A stretch of 22,604 nt of DNA from Nitrospirota bacterium (GCA_027328825.1 DAHWTK010000015.1:1-22604); one strand, 5' to 3'. Positions 7,306-14,139 are shown, counted from the first letter of the stretch. Numbers and translations: made by a program. Notes: generated by a model from the letters alone, not told the origin.

Positions 7306-8859
7306 ATGAGCCTTACCTCCAGGGACGAATTCATAAAAAACGCTGACAAGGGGCTTTTAAAGCCCCTTTATTTTATGCGGGATATGCCGCACTTCAATCC
7401 CGCCCATGCTTTCGCCGCATTGCTTGATGACAGAAACCCCTTCCTGCTCGAATCCGCGCGCGTAAATCCGGGCACGGGCAGGTATTCCTTCATGGGGTCT
7501 GATCCATTTATGTCCTTGAAATGCAAGGGAAATAATATCGAGATAACCAGGGACGGAAAGAGGTCTGTCGCAACGCGTCCGCCGCTTATCAAGCTCCGGG
7601 AGCTCATATCCGGCGCAAACGTAAACATAGAAAAAACTCAAGGATTACCGCCATTTACCGGCGGCTGCGTGGGTTTTATCTCGTACGATTTCGTGCGAAA
7701 ATTCGAGCAAATTCCAGCACTTGCGAAGGACGACCTTGGCATTCCGGACGCATATTTCATTTTCGTAGACCTGCTCTTGGCCTTTGATAACATTGAGAAA
7801 AAGCTCTTTATAATCGGGACTCCGGGCATAGCCGAGACGGGTCTGGGGTTTTCCGCGCCTGAGAGCGGCAAGTGGCCGGAATTATATGATAAAATGGTCG
7901 AAAGGATGCGCGCGCTGGAGGAAAAAATCCTCTCCCGCGAAGGGGGTGAAATCTGCAATAATCCCGCCCCTGGCGCGGCAGAGTATGCCTGGAATAGCCC
8001 CGCCGATTTTCCGGCTGCCCGTTCCGGCGCAAGGACGGCAATCCCCCTGATTTCAAAGGACGACTATGAACAGATGGTGCGCCGGGCGAAGGAATATATC
8101 GCCGCCGGGGACATATTCCAGGCGAACCTCTCTCAACGCCTCATGGCCGACGTCGAAGGCATTCATCCATACGACATCTACCGCGTGCTCCGGGAGGTCA
8201 ACCCGTCGCCCTTTGCCTGCTATCTCGACTTCCCGGAGGTGAAGATTATAAGCTCGTCCCCGGAACGGCTTGTCCGCCTGGAAAATGGCCGCGTCGATAC
8301 CCGCCCCATCGCCGGGACAAGGCCAAGAGGGAAAGACGAAAACAGCGACAACGCCATGCGCTCGGAGCTTCTCTTAAACGAGAAGGAGCGCGCGGAACAT
8401 ATAATGCTTATAGACCTTGAGCGAAACGACATTGGCCGCGTGTGCGATTACGGGAGCGTCCACGTGGACGAGCTTATGGTTACGGAGGATTATTCGCACG
8501 TAATCCATATCGTCTCGAATGTTACGGGGACGCTGGCGGAAGGGAAAGACGCATTCGACGTGATACGGGCGACGTTCCCCGGCGGGACGATTACGGGTGT
8601 GCCGAAGGTGCGGTGCATGGAGATAATAGACGAGCTTGAACCCGTTGCGCGCGGGCCGTATACCGGCTCGGTAGGATATATCGGCTATAACGGCAACATG
8701 GATTTTAATATCATAATCCGCACGTTTGTGGTAAAAGACAATAAGGCTTACGTCCAGGTCGGCGCGGGAATAGTCGCGGATTCCGACCCGGAGCGCGAGT
8801 ATTACGAGACGCTCCACAAGGCCGAGGCGCTGATAAAGACACTGGAAAGATTATCATAA
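7306..8859 (+). CDS. pabB: Chorismate-utilising synthase component I (TrpE/PabB family; PabB favoured)
   Basis: 517 residues with the N-terminal anthranilate-synthase-I domain (about 15-170) and the chorismate-binding catalytic domain (about 250-510). It uses chorismate plus ammonia from a glutaminase partner to make aminodeoxychorismate (PabB) or anthranilate (TrpE). PabB-like: FPGGTITGVPK, and MDFNIIIRT near the C-terminus. TrpE-like: PIAGTRPRG with Ala where E. coli PabB has its Lys, and an LLES...S spacing that matches the tryptophan-feedback motif. A downstream class IV aminotransferase and a pterin enzyme tilt the choice to PabB. No PabA/TrpG partner gene is present here. The ATG is three bases after pyrE's stop with only a weak ribosome binding site, and a terminator-like hairpin sits in codons 15-22. 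Confidence 0.88.
   Translation: MSLTSRDEFIKNADKGLLKPLYFMRDMPHFNPAHAFAALLDDRNPFLLESARVNPGTGRYSFMGSDPFMSLKCKGNNIEITRDGKRSVATRPPLIKLRELISGANVNIEKTQGLPPFTGGCVGFISYDFVRKFEQIPALAKDDLGIPDAYFIFVDLLLAFDNIEKKLFIIGTPGIAETGLGFSAPESGKWPELYDKMVERMRALEEKILSREGGEICNNPAPGAAEYAWNSPADFPAARSGARTAIPLISKDDYEQMVRRAKEYIAAGDIFQANLSQRLMADVEGIHPYDIYRVLREVNPSPFACYLDFPEVKIISSSPERLVRLENGRVDTRPIAGTRPRGKDENSDNAMRSELLLNEKERAEHIMLIDLERNDIGRVCDYGSVHVDELMVTEDYSHVIHIVSNVTGTLAEGKDAFDVIRATFPGGTITGVPKVRCMEIIDELEPVARGPYTGSVGYIGYNGNMDFNIIIRTFVVKDNKAYVQVGAGIVADSDPEREYYETLHKAEALIKTLERLS
7348..7376 (+). terminator. Terminator-like hairpin inside the start of the TrpE/PabB gene
   Basis: AAGGGGCTTT (7348-7357) and AAAGCCCCTT (7359-7368) are perfect arms; realistically a GGGGC/GCCCC stem with flanking A/T pairs. 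A T-rich tail (TTTATTTTAT, 7367-7376) follows. It has the form of an intrinsic terminator or attenuator, yet lies 42 bases into the reading frame. Whether it works as one is unknown. Confidence 0.45.
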
Positions 8860-8860
8860 C

Positions 8861-8980
8861 GCCCCCTCGCTCCCCCTCTTATCTTAAGAGGGGGATGAAG
8901 GAAACCCTCACCCCCTACCCCTCTCCCAGAGGGGTTAAGGAAGTAATTTGTAGGGGCGCAATTCATTGCGCCCGTGAACG
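8861..8980. repeat. Cluster of three intergenic palindromes
   Basis: Just after the TrpE/PabB stop: palindrome copy 2, CCCCCTCTTA (8872-8881)/TAAGAGGGGG (8885-8894) with loop TCT; then CCCCTCT (8918-8924)/AGAGGGG (8928-8934); then GGGCGCAAT (8954-8962)/ATTGCGCCC (8965-8973). None is followed by a T-tract. The rest of the spacer to 9048 shows nothing else clear apart from the next gene's ribosome binding site. Confidence 0.8.
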
Positions 8981-9048
8981 GTCTGTCATTTATAACAAAG
9001 CGAGGAATCTATCCAGACTGATTTAATGTAATAAAATAGGAGGCTGTC

Positions 9049-9618
9049 ATGCGATATATCTTAGCTCTATGTTTGATTTTGCTTATCTCGGCCAATGCAT
9101 GGGGGCAACAAACCATTGACCTTTTTTTCCTAAATGGAGCATCTCTTAAAATCACAAAAATAAATGATGAAGGAGCAAACGTTGTTGTTGTTACAGTGGA
9201 CGGCAAACAGCAGATGTACAGAAAAGCCGACGTTGATTTCTCTAAAACTATTGTGGGAACTGGAATCATGGGCATTATTGAAGGTGCTGTGAGTCAGGCA
9301 AACCAAAATAATTTCGACAAAGAGAAAACATCAGATATGGGAAATACTGGCGTCATAATAACAGAGAAATCACTCAATGCTGATAGTGGATATTGGACAA
9401 TAGATGGAAGCGTAAAAAACACCTCGTCCGCCTCTACTCCTTATACTGAAATAAAAGCGAAAATTTATTCTCAGGATGGTTCTTATATTTCAACGGAACA
9501 TGTTTACTCGGACCCTGTGACGTTGCAACCCGGACAAGAAGGAAGTTTCGAAATTATAGTCCAACCGCGACCAGATGCCGACCCAAATAAGATCAAATTA
9601 ATAGTTGAGCATGAATAA
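9049..9618 (+). CDS. Exported hypothetical protein with C-terminal FxLYD-like domain
   Basis: 189 residues with a signal peptide (hydrophobic 4-17, cleavage near AWG-QQ, about residue 20). Residues about 22-70 form a small beta-rich segment (DLFFLNGASLKITKI, then a KADVDFSKT stretch). Residues about 120-189 resemble an FxLYD/immunoglobulin-like fold: GSVKNTSSASTPYTEIKAKI, PVTLQPGQEGSFEI and KLIVEHE. No enzyme motif is visible. GGAGG lies nine bases before the ATG. Base composition differs from its neighbours: 30% GC by direct count over 9121-9180, in an otherwise GC-rich strand. Together with the palindrome cluster upstream this suggests insertion or transfer. Its end nearly touches the next gene. 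I do not recognise a function. Confidence 0.75.
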   Translation: MRYILALCLILLISANAWGQQTIDLFFLNGASLKITKINDEGANVVVVTVDGKQQMYRKADVDFSKTIVGTGIMGIIEGAVSQANQNNFDKEKTSDMGNTGVIITEKSLNADSGYWTIDGSVKNTSSASTPYTEIKAKIYSQDGSYISTEHVYSDPVTLQPGQEGSFEIIVQPRPDADPNKIKLIVEHE

Positions 9619-9661
9619 AATCCAAGATGCAACGCAAATTACTAAATATAAAGAGGTCATC

Positions 9662-10534
9662 ATGCAAATCTACATTAACGGCACGTTCTATCCGAAGGAA
9701 GAGGCGAAGGTCTCCGTTTTCGACCACGGGTATCTTTACGGGGACGGGATTTACGAGACGCTAAGGGCGTACGACGGATACGTGTTTCACCTGGATGAGC
9801 ATATAGAGAGGCTGAAGCAATCCGCGAAGCTGATGGAACTGGCCCTGCCCCTGGACGAGGACGGCATAAGCCAGGCTATTCACGACTCTCTTGCCAGAAA
9901 CGGCCTTAAGGACGCCTATATCCGCGTAAGCGTATCGCGCGGCACGGGAGAGATCGGCCTCGACCCGGAGCTTTGCCCCGTCCCGACGTTCGTGATAATC
10001 GCAAAACAGTTCGTCAATTACCCGAAGGAGCTTTACGACAAGGGCGTAAAAATCGCCATCGTGGATACACGTAGGACGCACCCTGAGACGCTGAACCCGG
10101 CCATAAAATCGACGAATTTCCTGAACAACATATTCGCCAAGATGGAGGCGAAACGCGCCGGGGCCTTCGAGGGGATAATGCTTAACCACGGGCATTTTGT
10201 CGCCGAGGGCACGATTTCCAATATATTCAAGGTGAAAAACGGCGAGCTTGCCACCCCGCCGCTTATCGCCGGTATACTCGAAGGCGTAACGCGCGGCCTC
10301 GTAATAGAACTGGCGGAGAAGCTCGGAATAAAGGTTTACGAAGAGATGTTCTCCGAGGCAGCGCTGAAAGAAGCGGACGAGGTATTCATAACTAATACGA
10401 CAATGGAGGTTATGCCAGTCCGGGAGGTGGACGACAAACCAATCGGCGCTCCCGGAAGGGTGACTAAGACGCTCGCGGAGGCGTACAGGCGGGAGGTGCT
10501 CCATTGCCTGAAAACTGGGAAACGCGCGGATTAA
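9662..10534 (+). CDS. Class IV PLP aminotransferase (IlvE / D-amino acid transaminase / PabC family)
   Basis: 290 residues of the fold-type IV PLP family. The PLP-binding Lys is K149 in NPAIKSTNFLNN. The family opening is intact (INGTFYPKEEAKVSVFDHGYLYGDGIYE), and the PLP-phosphate loop is seen in EGTISNIF and the late ITNTTMEVMPV segment. This scaffold serves branched-chain aminotransferase, D-alanine aminotransferase or 4-amino-4-deoxychorismate lyase. Overall it looks most like IlvE-type proteins, but the TrpE/PabB gene one gene upstream makes PabC activity plausible. The ATG at 9662 follows AGAGGTC; the in-frame ATGs at 9605 and 9611 overlap the previous gene and would add a tail that is foreign to the family. 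No function is picked between these options. Confidence 0.88.
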   Translation: MQIYINGTFYPKEEAKVSVFDHGYLYGDGIYETLRAYDGYVFHLDEHIERLKQSAKLMELALPLDEDGISQAIHDSLARNGLKDAYIRVSVSRGTGEIGLDPELCPVPTFVIIAKQFVNYPKELYDKGVKIAIVDTRRTHPETLNPAIKSTNFLNNIFAKMEAKRAGAFEGIMLNHGHFVAEGTISNIFKVKNGELATPPLIAGILEGVTRGLVIELAEKLGIKVYEEMFSEAALKEADEVFITNTTMEVMPVREVDDKPIGAPGRVTKTLAEAYRREVLHCLKTGKRAD

Positions 10535-10555
10535 TGCGTTTTTGACCAACCCGTA

Positions 10556-10564
10556 TGTTATAAT
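10556..10564 (+). promoter_or_regulatory. Extended -10 promoter upstream of the Nfu-type gene
   Basis: TGTTATAAT: a perfect TATAAT (10559-10564) with the upstream TGn of extended -10 promoters, about 50 bases before the ATG at 10617. The TTGACC at 10542 is only 11 bases away and is too close to act as its -35. Confidence 0.55.
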
Positions 10565-10616
10565 TGTAAAAGGCAGGGGAGATGATAAAAACCAAATTAA
10601 ACGACAGGAGAGTTCA

Positions 10617-10835
10617 ATGAAAGAGAGAGTGGAAGCTGTGCTCGACAAAATAAGACCCTTTTTGCAGGCCGATGGCGGTAGCGTGGAGCTTGTCGGCGTG
10701 GAAGGGAGCGTGGTGAAGGTGCGCCTCATGGGGGCATGCGGGAGCTGCCCAATGTCCCAGATGACGCTCAAGATGGGCGTGGAGCGCGCCATAAAGGAAG
10801 AGGTGCCGGAGGTGACCGAGGTCGTAAACGTCTGA
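10617..10835 (+). CDS. NifU C-terminal domain (Nfu) Fe-S scaffold protein
   Basis: 72 residues forming a stand-alone Nfu domain. It carries the paired cysteines of the family in GACGSCPMS (C41, C44), preceded by the typical RPFLQADGGSVELV opening. Two such CXXC motifs from a dimer hold a [4Fe-4S] cluster for transfer to client apoproteins in the cytosol. The start at 10617 is set by AGGAGAG; the in-frame ATG at 10542 would add a 25-residue extension overlapping the promoter. Nearby Fe-S clients (radical SAM protein, ferredoxin) make local cluster delivery plausible, though that is inference. Confidence 0.93.
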   Translation: MKERVEAVLDKIRPFLQADGGSVELVGVEGSVVKVRLMGACGSCPMSQMTLKMGVERAIKEEVPEVTEVVNV

Positions 10836-10863
10836 CCGCGGTTTTATGCAAAGGAGGCGGGTT

Positions 10864-11658
10864 ATGCTTGCCATAGCGAATAACCTGAACTTTAATAACC
10901 GTGAATTCCTCTCCGCCGCAAGGACCGGAAACCAGGACTGGATTGCAAGGCAGGCCTTGGCTCTCAAGGCTGCGGGCGCGGACATGCTTGCCATAAGCCT
11001 GAGCCTCGACGGCGACGGGGACGAAAAATACATGAAAACCGCCGTAGCCGGCGCGCGCGAGGCTGGCCTTACGCTCTCGATAGACAGCAGGAACCCCAAA
11101 GCCCAGGAGATTGCCGCCGAGGCCGCCGGAAGAAAGACTATAGTAAACTACTTCTCAGCCGACCGCCAGCGTGAAAAGGAAATGGCCGGAATCATAGGGG
11201 TCGCGGCAAAGAGCGGGGCTGACCTGGTTCTGTACCCCATGCGCAATAGCATACCGGCTGACGCGGACGAGCGGCTGGGGATAATCGAGGACCTGATAGA
11301 AAAGGCGAACTCTGCGGGCATCACGAACGACCGGCTGATTGTAGACCTCATGGTCCTGCACATGGCCGGGAACGTCCGCGGGCAGGAACAGGCCGTCGCC
11401 GTGCAGGAAACGCTCTACGGCTTAAGCGAGCTTGTCGAGCCGCCTATCAGGACTACCTGCTGGCTCTCAAACATCTCCGCCGGGTCTGCAAGGGACGTGC
11501 GCCCGGCTATCAACGGCACATACCTGGCCATGCTGGCCGGGCTCGGATTGTGGTCGGCATACATGGACGTCCTGGACAAGGAGACTATGCGCACGGTGCG
11601 CCTCATAAGGGCGTTTAAAAACGAGAGCGTGTATTCGCAGGTGGACGCGGCGGCATGA
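10864..11658 (+). CDS. AcsE-like methyltetrahydrofolate:corrinoid methyltransferase (pterin-binding domain)
   Basis: 264 residues, about the length of Moorella MeTr/AcsE (262). The (beta/alpha)8 pterin-binding fold is indicated by SIDSRNP (D74), IVNYFSA (N95), IVDLMVLH (D161) and CWLSNIS (N203), which line up in order and spacing with the folate-binding Asp/Asn residues of AcsE. The C-terminal RPAINGTYLAM...ESVYSQVD also matches. AcsE moves the methyl of CH3-H4folate to the corrinoid Fe-S protein of the Wood-Ljungdahl pathway. The N-terminal half (MLAISLSLDG where AcsE has LDLNVG) is divergent, and no corrinoid protein gene is nearby, so the acceptor may differ. The start at 10864 follows AAAGGAGG; an ATG at 10846 precedes that site. 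The stop overlaps the SDR start (ATGA). Confidence 0.85.
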   Translation: MLAIANNLNFNNREFLSAARTGNQDWIARQALALKAAGADMLAISLSLDGDGDEKYMKTAVAGAREAGLTLSIDSRNPKAQEIAAEAAGRKTIVNYFSADRQREKEMAGIIGVAAKSGADLVLYPMRNSIPADADERLGIIEDLIEKANSAGITNDRLIVDLMVLHMAGNVRGQEQAVAVQETLYGLSELVEPPIRTTCWLSNISAGSARDVRPAINGTYLAMLAGLGLWSAYMDVLDKETMRTVRLIRAFKNESVYSQVDAAA

Positions 11659-12419
11659 CGGGATTCAGTCTTTCGCTTTCCGGCAGGAGGGCCGTGGTTT
11701 CAGGCTCGTCGCGCGGGGTGGGTTTTGCCGTCGCGCAGGCCTTGGCCTTGGCCGGGGCGGACGTAGCCATAAATTATGTTGCAAATGACGAAAAGGCACA
11801 GGACGCGCTCGATTCGCTGAGGAGGATAAACCCCTCCTCCATATCCGTAAAGGCGGACGTATCGACTCCGGAAGGGGCCGGGCGGCTTGTCTCAGGGGCC
11901 GAAAAGGCCTTCGGCGGGGTGGATATTCTTGTTAACAACGCCCACGGGCGCATAACGCGGAACATGTTCCTGAAGTCCGGTTGGGATGAGCACCAGGCCC
12001 ACATGGACAGCATACTGCGCCCCGCCTTCCATCTCTCCCGGAGGGTAATCGACGGCATGAAGTCAGGAGGCTGGGGCAGGATCGTCAACATAGGCAACAA
12101 CATGCTCATCCAGCCTGTAAAAGGCTATAGCGCCCTCACCTCCGCAATGGGCGGGCTTCTGGGCTTTACAAGAAACCTTGCCGCAGAGGCCGGGCCGTGG
12201 GGCATTACCGTCAACATGGTCTCGCCCGGCTTCGTCCTGACGGAGGAGGCGCCAAATACAAACGCATCCGTGCTTCAGGCCATAAAGGAGTCCACGCCGC
12301 TCGGCAGGCTCGCCACGCCGGAGGATATTGCCGGGGCCGTCCTTTTTTTCTGCTCGGATGCGGGCCGGTTCGTCACGGGCGCGAACCTCTCCGTGGACGG
12401 CGGAAGGGTAATGGGATAA
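11655..12419 (+). CDS. SDR-fold protein lacking the catalytic Ser and Lys
   Basis: 254 residues, FabG-like in length and layout. The nucleotide loop is present (SGSSRGVG, residues 16-23), as are a VKADVS-type adenine-site motif, VSPGF after the active site and the closing G-xNLSVDGG segment. The active site is not canonical: where FabG has Ser-Tyr-xxx-Lys it reads GNN (147-149), then Tyr158-Ser-Ala-Leu-Thr162, so Ser becomes Asn and Lys becomes Thr. NNAG is NNAH. Normal SDR oxidoreduction is therefore unlikely; a binding or regulatory role, or different chemistry, should be considered. The four-base ATGA overlap with the AcsE-like gene indicates coupled translation and perhaps a physical partnership. 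Confidence 0.88.
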   Translation: MTGFSLSLSGRRAVVSGSSRGVGFAVAQALALAGADVAINYVANDEKAQDALDSLRRINPSSISVKADVSTPEGAGRLVSGAEKAFGGVDILVNNAHGRITRNMFLKSGWDEHQAHMDSILRPAFHLSRRVIDGMKSGGWGRIVNIGNNMLIQPVKGYSALTSAMGGLLGFTRNLAAEAGPWGITVNMVSPGFVLTEEAPNTNASVLQAIKESTPLGRLATPEDIAGAVLFFCSDAGRFVTGANLSVDGGRVMG

Positions 12420-12441
12420 AGACGCGGACGGGAGACCTCGC

Positions 12442-13449
12442 ATGAAACAGGCTTCTCTCTGGGAGCCGCTTGAGGATAAAAAAGTTTACTGTTTCCTGTG
12501 CGGGCACAGGTGCAGGATACGGGATGGTTCGAGGGGCGTCTGCCAGGTCCGGGAAAACCGTGACGGCATACTCTACAGTCTGGTTTACAACAAGGTCATC
12601 GCCCGGCATGTTGACCCCATAGAAAAAAAACCGCTTTTTCATTTCCATCCCGGCTCCCGCTCCTATTCCGTAGCCACGCCCGGCTGCAATTTCAAATGCC
12701 TCTTCTGCCAGAACGCCGACATCGCCCAGATGCCGAGAGACGCAAAATATATCGCCGGGGAACCCTTTGCGCCTGAGTCCATCGTGGAAGAGGCCTTGAA
12801 ATATGGCTGTGGAAGCATATCTTACACATACACCGAACCGACCGTGTTCTTCGAGCTTGCGTTCGACACGGCAAAGCTGGCGCACGAAGCCGGGCTGAAA
12901 AACGTCTTCGTTACAAACGGATATATAACACCCGAAGCCCTGAATATAATAAGGCCCTATCTCGATGCGGCAAACATAGACTTGAAAGGATTCTCTGCGG
13001 ATTTCTACCTCAAGGTCTGCGGTGCGAAGCTCGAACTCGTCCTTGAGGCCATACGGAACTACCATGAAGCCGGGATATGGATAGAACTTACGACGCTTGT
13101 AATCCCGAACCACAACGACTCCGAGGGCGAGCTTAGGGGCATTGCCCGGTTCATAGCCTCCCTGAATCCTGAAATTCCCTGGCACGTATCGCGCTTCTAC
13201 CCGACATACAGACTTACGGATCAGCCCCCTACCCCGCTTTCGACATTATCCCTCGCAAGAAAAATAGGCACGGAGGAGGGGTTGAAATACGTCTACGAAG
13301 GCAATGCGCCCGGACACGGCGGCGAGGATACGAAATGCCCCGCCTGCGGCAGGGTTCTCATTACAAGACACGGTAATATTATGACCGGCAATTACACAAA
13401 AAACGGCGTGTGTGAGTGCGGCCAGGCTATTCCCGGCGTGGGGATTTGA
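12442..13449 (+). CDS. amrS: AmrS: AmmeMemoRadiSam system radical SAM protein
   Basis: 335 residues. Radical SAM cluster motif CNFKCLFC (C82, C86, C89) is preceded by an N-terminal cysteine set (C17, C20, C24, C34 in CFLCGHRC...GVC) typical of AmrS. The IARHVDPIEKKPLFHFHPGS stretch and the GxSYTYTEPTVFFE motif are family hallmarks. A C-terminal zinc-ribbon-like part (CPAC ... CEC) ends in IPGVG, where homologues also stop. AmrS is defined by co-occurrence with MEMO1-like and AMMECR1-like proteins; neither gene is in this window and the reaction is unknown. GGGAG precedes the ATG. It is 22 bases downstream of the SDR gene and probably in the same operon. Confidence 0.93.
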   Translation: MKQASLWEPLEDKKVYCFLCGHRCRIRDGSRGVCQVRENRDGILYSLVYNKVIARHVDPIEKKPLFHFHPGSRSYSVATPGCNFKCLFCQNADIAQMPRDAKYIAGEPFAPESIVEEALKYGCGSISYTYTEPTVFFELAFDTAKLAHEAGLKNVFVTNGYITPEALNIIRPYLDAANIDLKGFSADFYLKVCGAKLELVLEAIRNYHEAGIWIELTTLVIPNHNDSEGELRGIARFIASLNPEIPWHVSRFYPTYRLTDQPPTPLSTLSLARKIGTEEGLKYVYEGNAPGHGGEDTKCPACGRVLITRHGNIMTGNYTKNGVCECGQAIPGVGI

Positions 13450-13549
13450 GCGATTACGGGAATCGACCTGACTGAAAACGCGTTCCGTGTGCTGAAAGAA
13501 AATAATTCATCGTTCCTGAAAGGTGAATTCCAGGTTCCGGATTGCGGCA

Positions 13550-13558
13550 TGATATACT
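13550..13558 (+). promoter_or_regulatory. Extended -10 promoter for the ferredoxin gene
   Basis: TGATATACT: TATACT (13553-13558) with upstream TGn. It is 27 bases before the ferredoxin ATG, with AAAGGAG at 13570-13576 between them. No good -35 is seen. Confidence 0.5.
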
Positions 13559-13584
13559 TTTATTAAGACAAAGGAGATTTAAAA

Positions 13585-13779
13585 ATGGCTAAGGTACCGT
13601 TTGTTGACAAAAGGCTGTGCTCGAGTTGCGGGCTTTGCACGGAAATCGCCCCGAACACCATAAAACTGGACAAGGACGATCTGGCCGAAGTATATAACCC
13701 GAAGGGCGACCCGGAGGATGTAATACAGGAGGCCATAAATTCCTGTCCGCTCGAGGCGATATCCTGGAAGGAGGAGTAG
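13585..13779 (+). CDS. Single-cluster [4Fe-4S] ferredoxin
   Basis: 64 residues. Cysteines C12, C15 and C18 (CSSCGLC) together with C54 in the closing CPLEAI motif bind one [4Fe-4S] cluster, as in Desulfovibrio/Thermotoga-type monocluster ferredoxins. It is an acidic low-potential electron carrier of the cytosol. AAAGGAG gives a strong ribosome binding site. The radical SAM gene just upstream needs a one-electron donor, which this could be, but that pairing is inferred from position. It converges with the small gene on the minus strand, with three bases between their stop codons. Confidence 0.95.
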   Translation: MAKVPFVDKRLCSSCGLCTEIAPNTIKLDKDDLAEVYNPKGDPEDVIQEAINSCPLEAISWKEE

Positions 13780-13789
13780 AACCTACTCC
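13773..13789. terminator. Hairpin formed by two convergent stop codons
   Basis: GGAGTAG (13773-13779) / CTACTCC (13783-13789) is a perfect 7-bp stem with an AAC loop. The TAG stop of the ferredoxin and the TAG stop of the minus-strand gene are the loop-closing bases of the two arms. There is no T-tract on either side, so it would be a weak bidirectional end or an mRNA 3' stabiliser. Confidence 0.4.
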
Positions 13790-14124
13790 CCCGCGACGAA
13801 ATCCACGCTCTTTTTTTCGGACCGGGCGATAAGACAGATTTCTTTCAGTTTGCCAACGAAGTTAAGGCACTTCTCTTTCACCTCCGGCGACATCAGCTTA
13901 TCGGCCAGGAGGTAATGCTCCAGCCTCTCGACTTCCGTTATAAGCGCCGGGACATCGTCCTGCGGGAAAATCACATCCTCCTTGTCGTCCGCAGCCTTCC
14001 CGAGGTTGGGGTATTCAGCCGGGGTTATTATCCTGCGCCAGAGCGCCCCGTGGACACCGGGATCGAGGCTCAACTCCTTTATGAATTTGTATTTATCGTC
14101 GAAAACAACAATATCGAACGGCAT
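13783..14124 (-). CDS. Small hypothetical protein at the end of the efflux operon
   Basis: 113 residues, soluble, with no signal peptide or membrane segment. It has an N-terminal beta-like stretch (MPFDIVVFDDKYKFIKEL), a Trp-Arg-Arg motif (GALWRRI) and a probable two-helix C-terminal half (ALITEVERLEHYL; PEVKEKCLNFVGKLKEICLIA). I do not recognise a family. AAGGAA lies ten bases upstream of the ATG. It begins 15 bases after the permease gene on the same strand, so it is likely the last gene of the HlyD-ABC operon. Its coding status is supported by position, ribosome binding site and neighbour-like codon use. Confidence 0.75.
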   Translation of the reverse strand: MPFDIVVFDDKYKFIKELSLDPGVHGALWRRIITPAEYPNLGKAADDKEDVIFPQDDVPALITEVERLEHYLLADKLMSPEVKEKCLNFVGKLKEICLIARSEKKSVDFVAGE

Positions 14125-14139
14125 CTGAACTATTCCTTT

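Noticed and set aside
9605..9661. Upstream ATGs (9605 and 9611) for the class IV aminotransferase
   Set aside because: They lie inside the end of the previous gene and would add a tail foreign to the family; AGAGGTC precedes the ATG at 9662.
9761..10792. 343-codon minus-strand frame
   Set aside because: It is antisense to the aminotransferase and Nfu genes and has no supported motif.
13447..13449. Selenocysteine read-through of the amrS TGA
   Set aside because: No SECIS-like hairpin follows, and AmrS homologues naturally end at about this residue.
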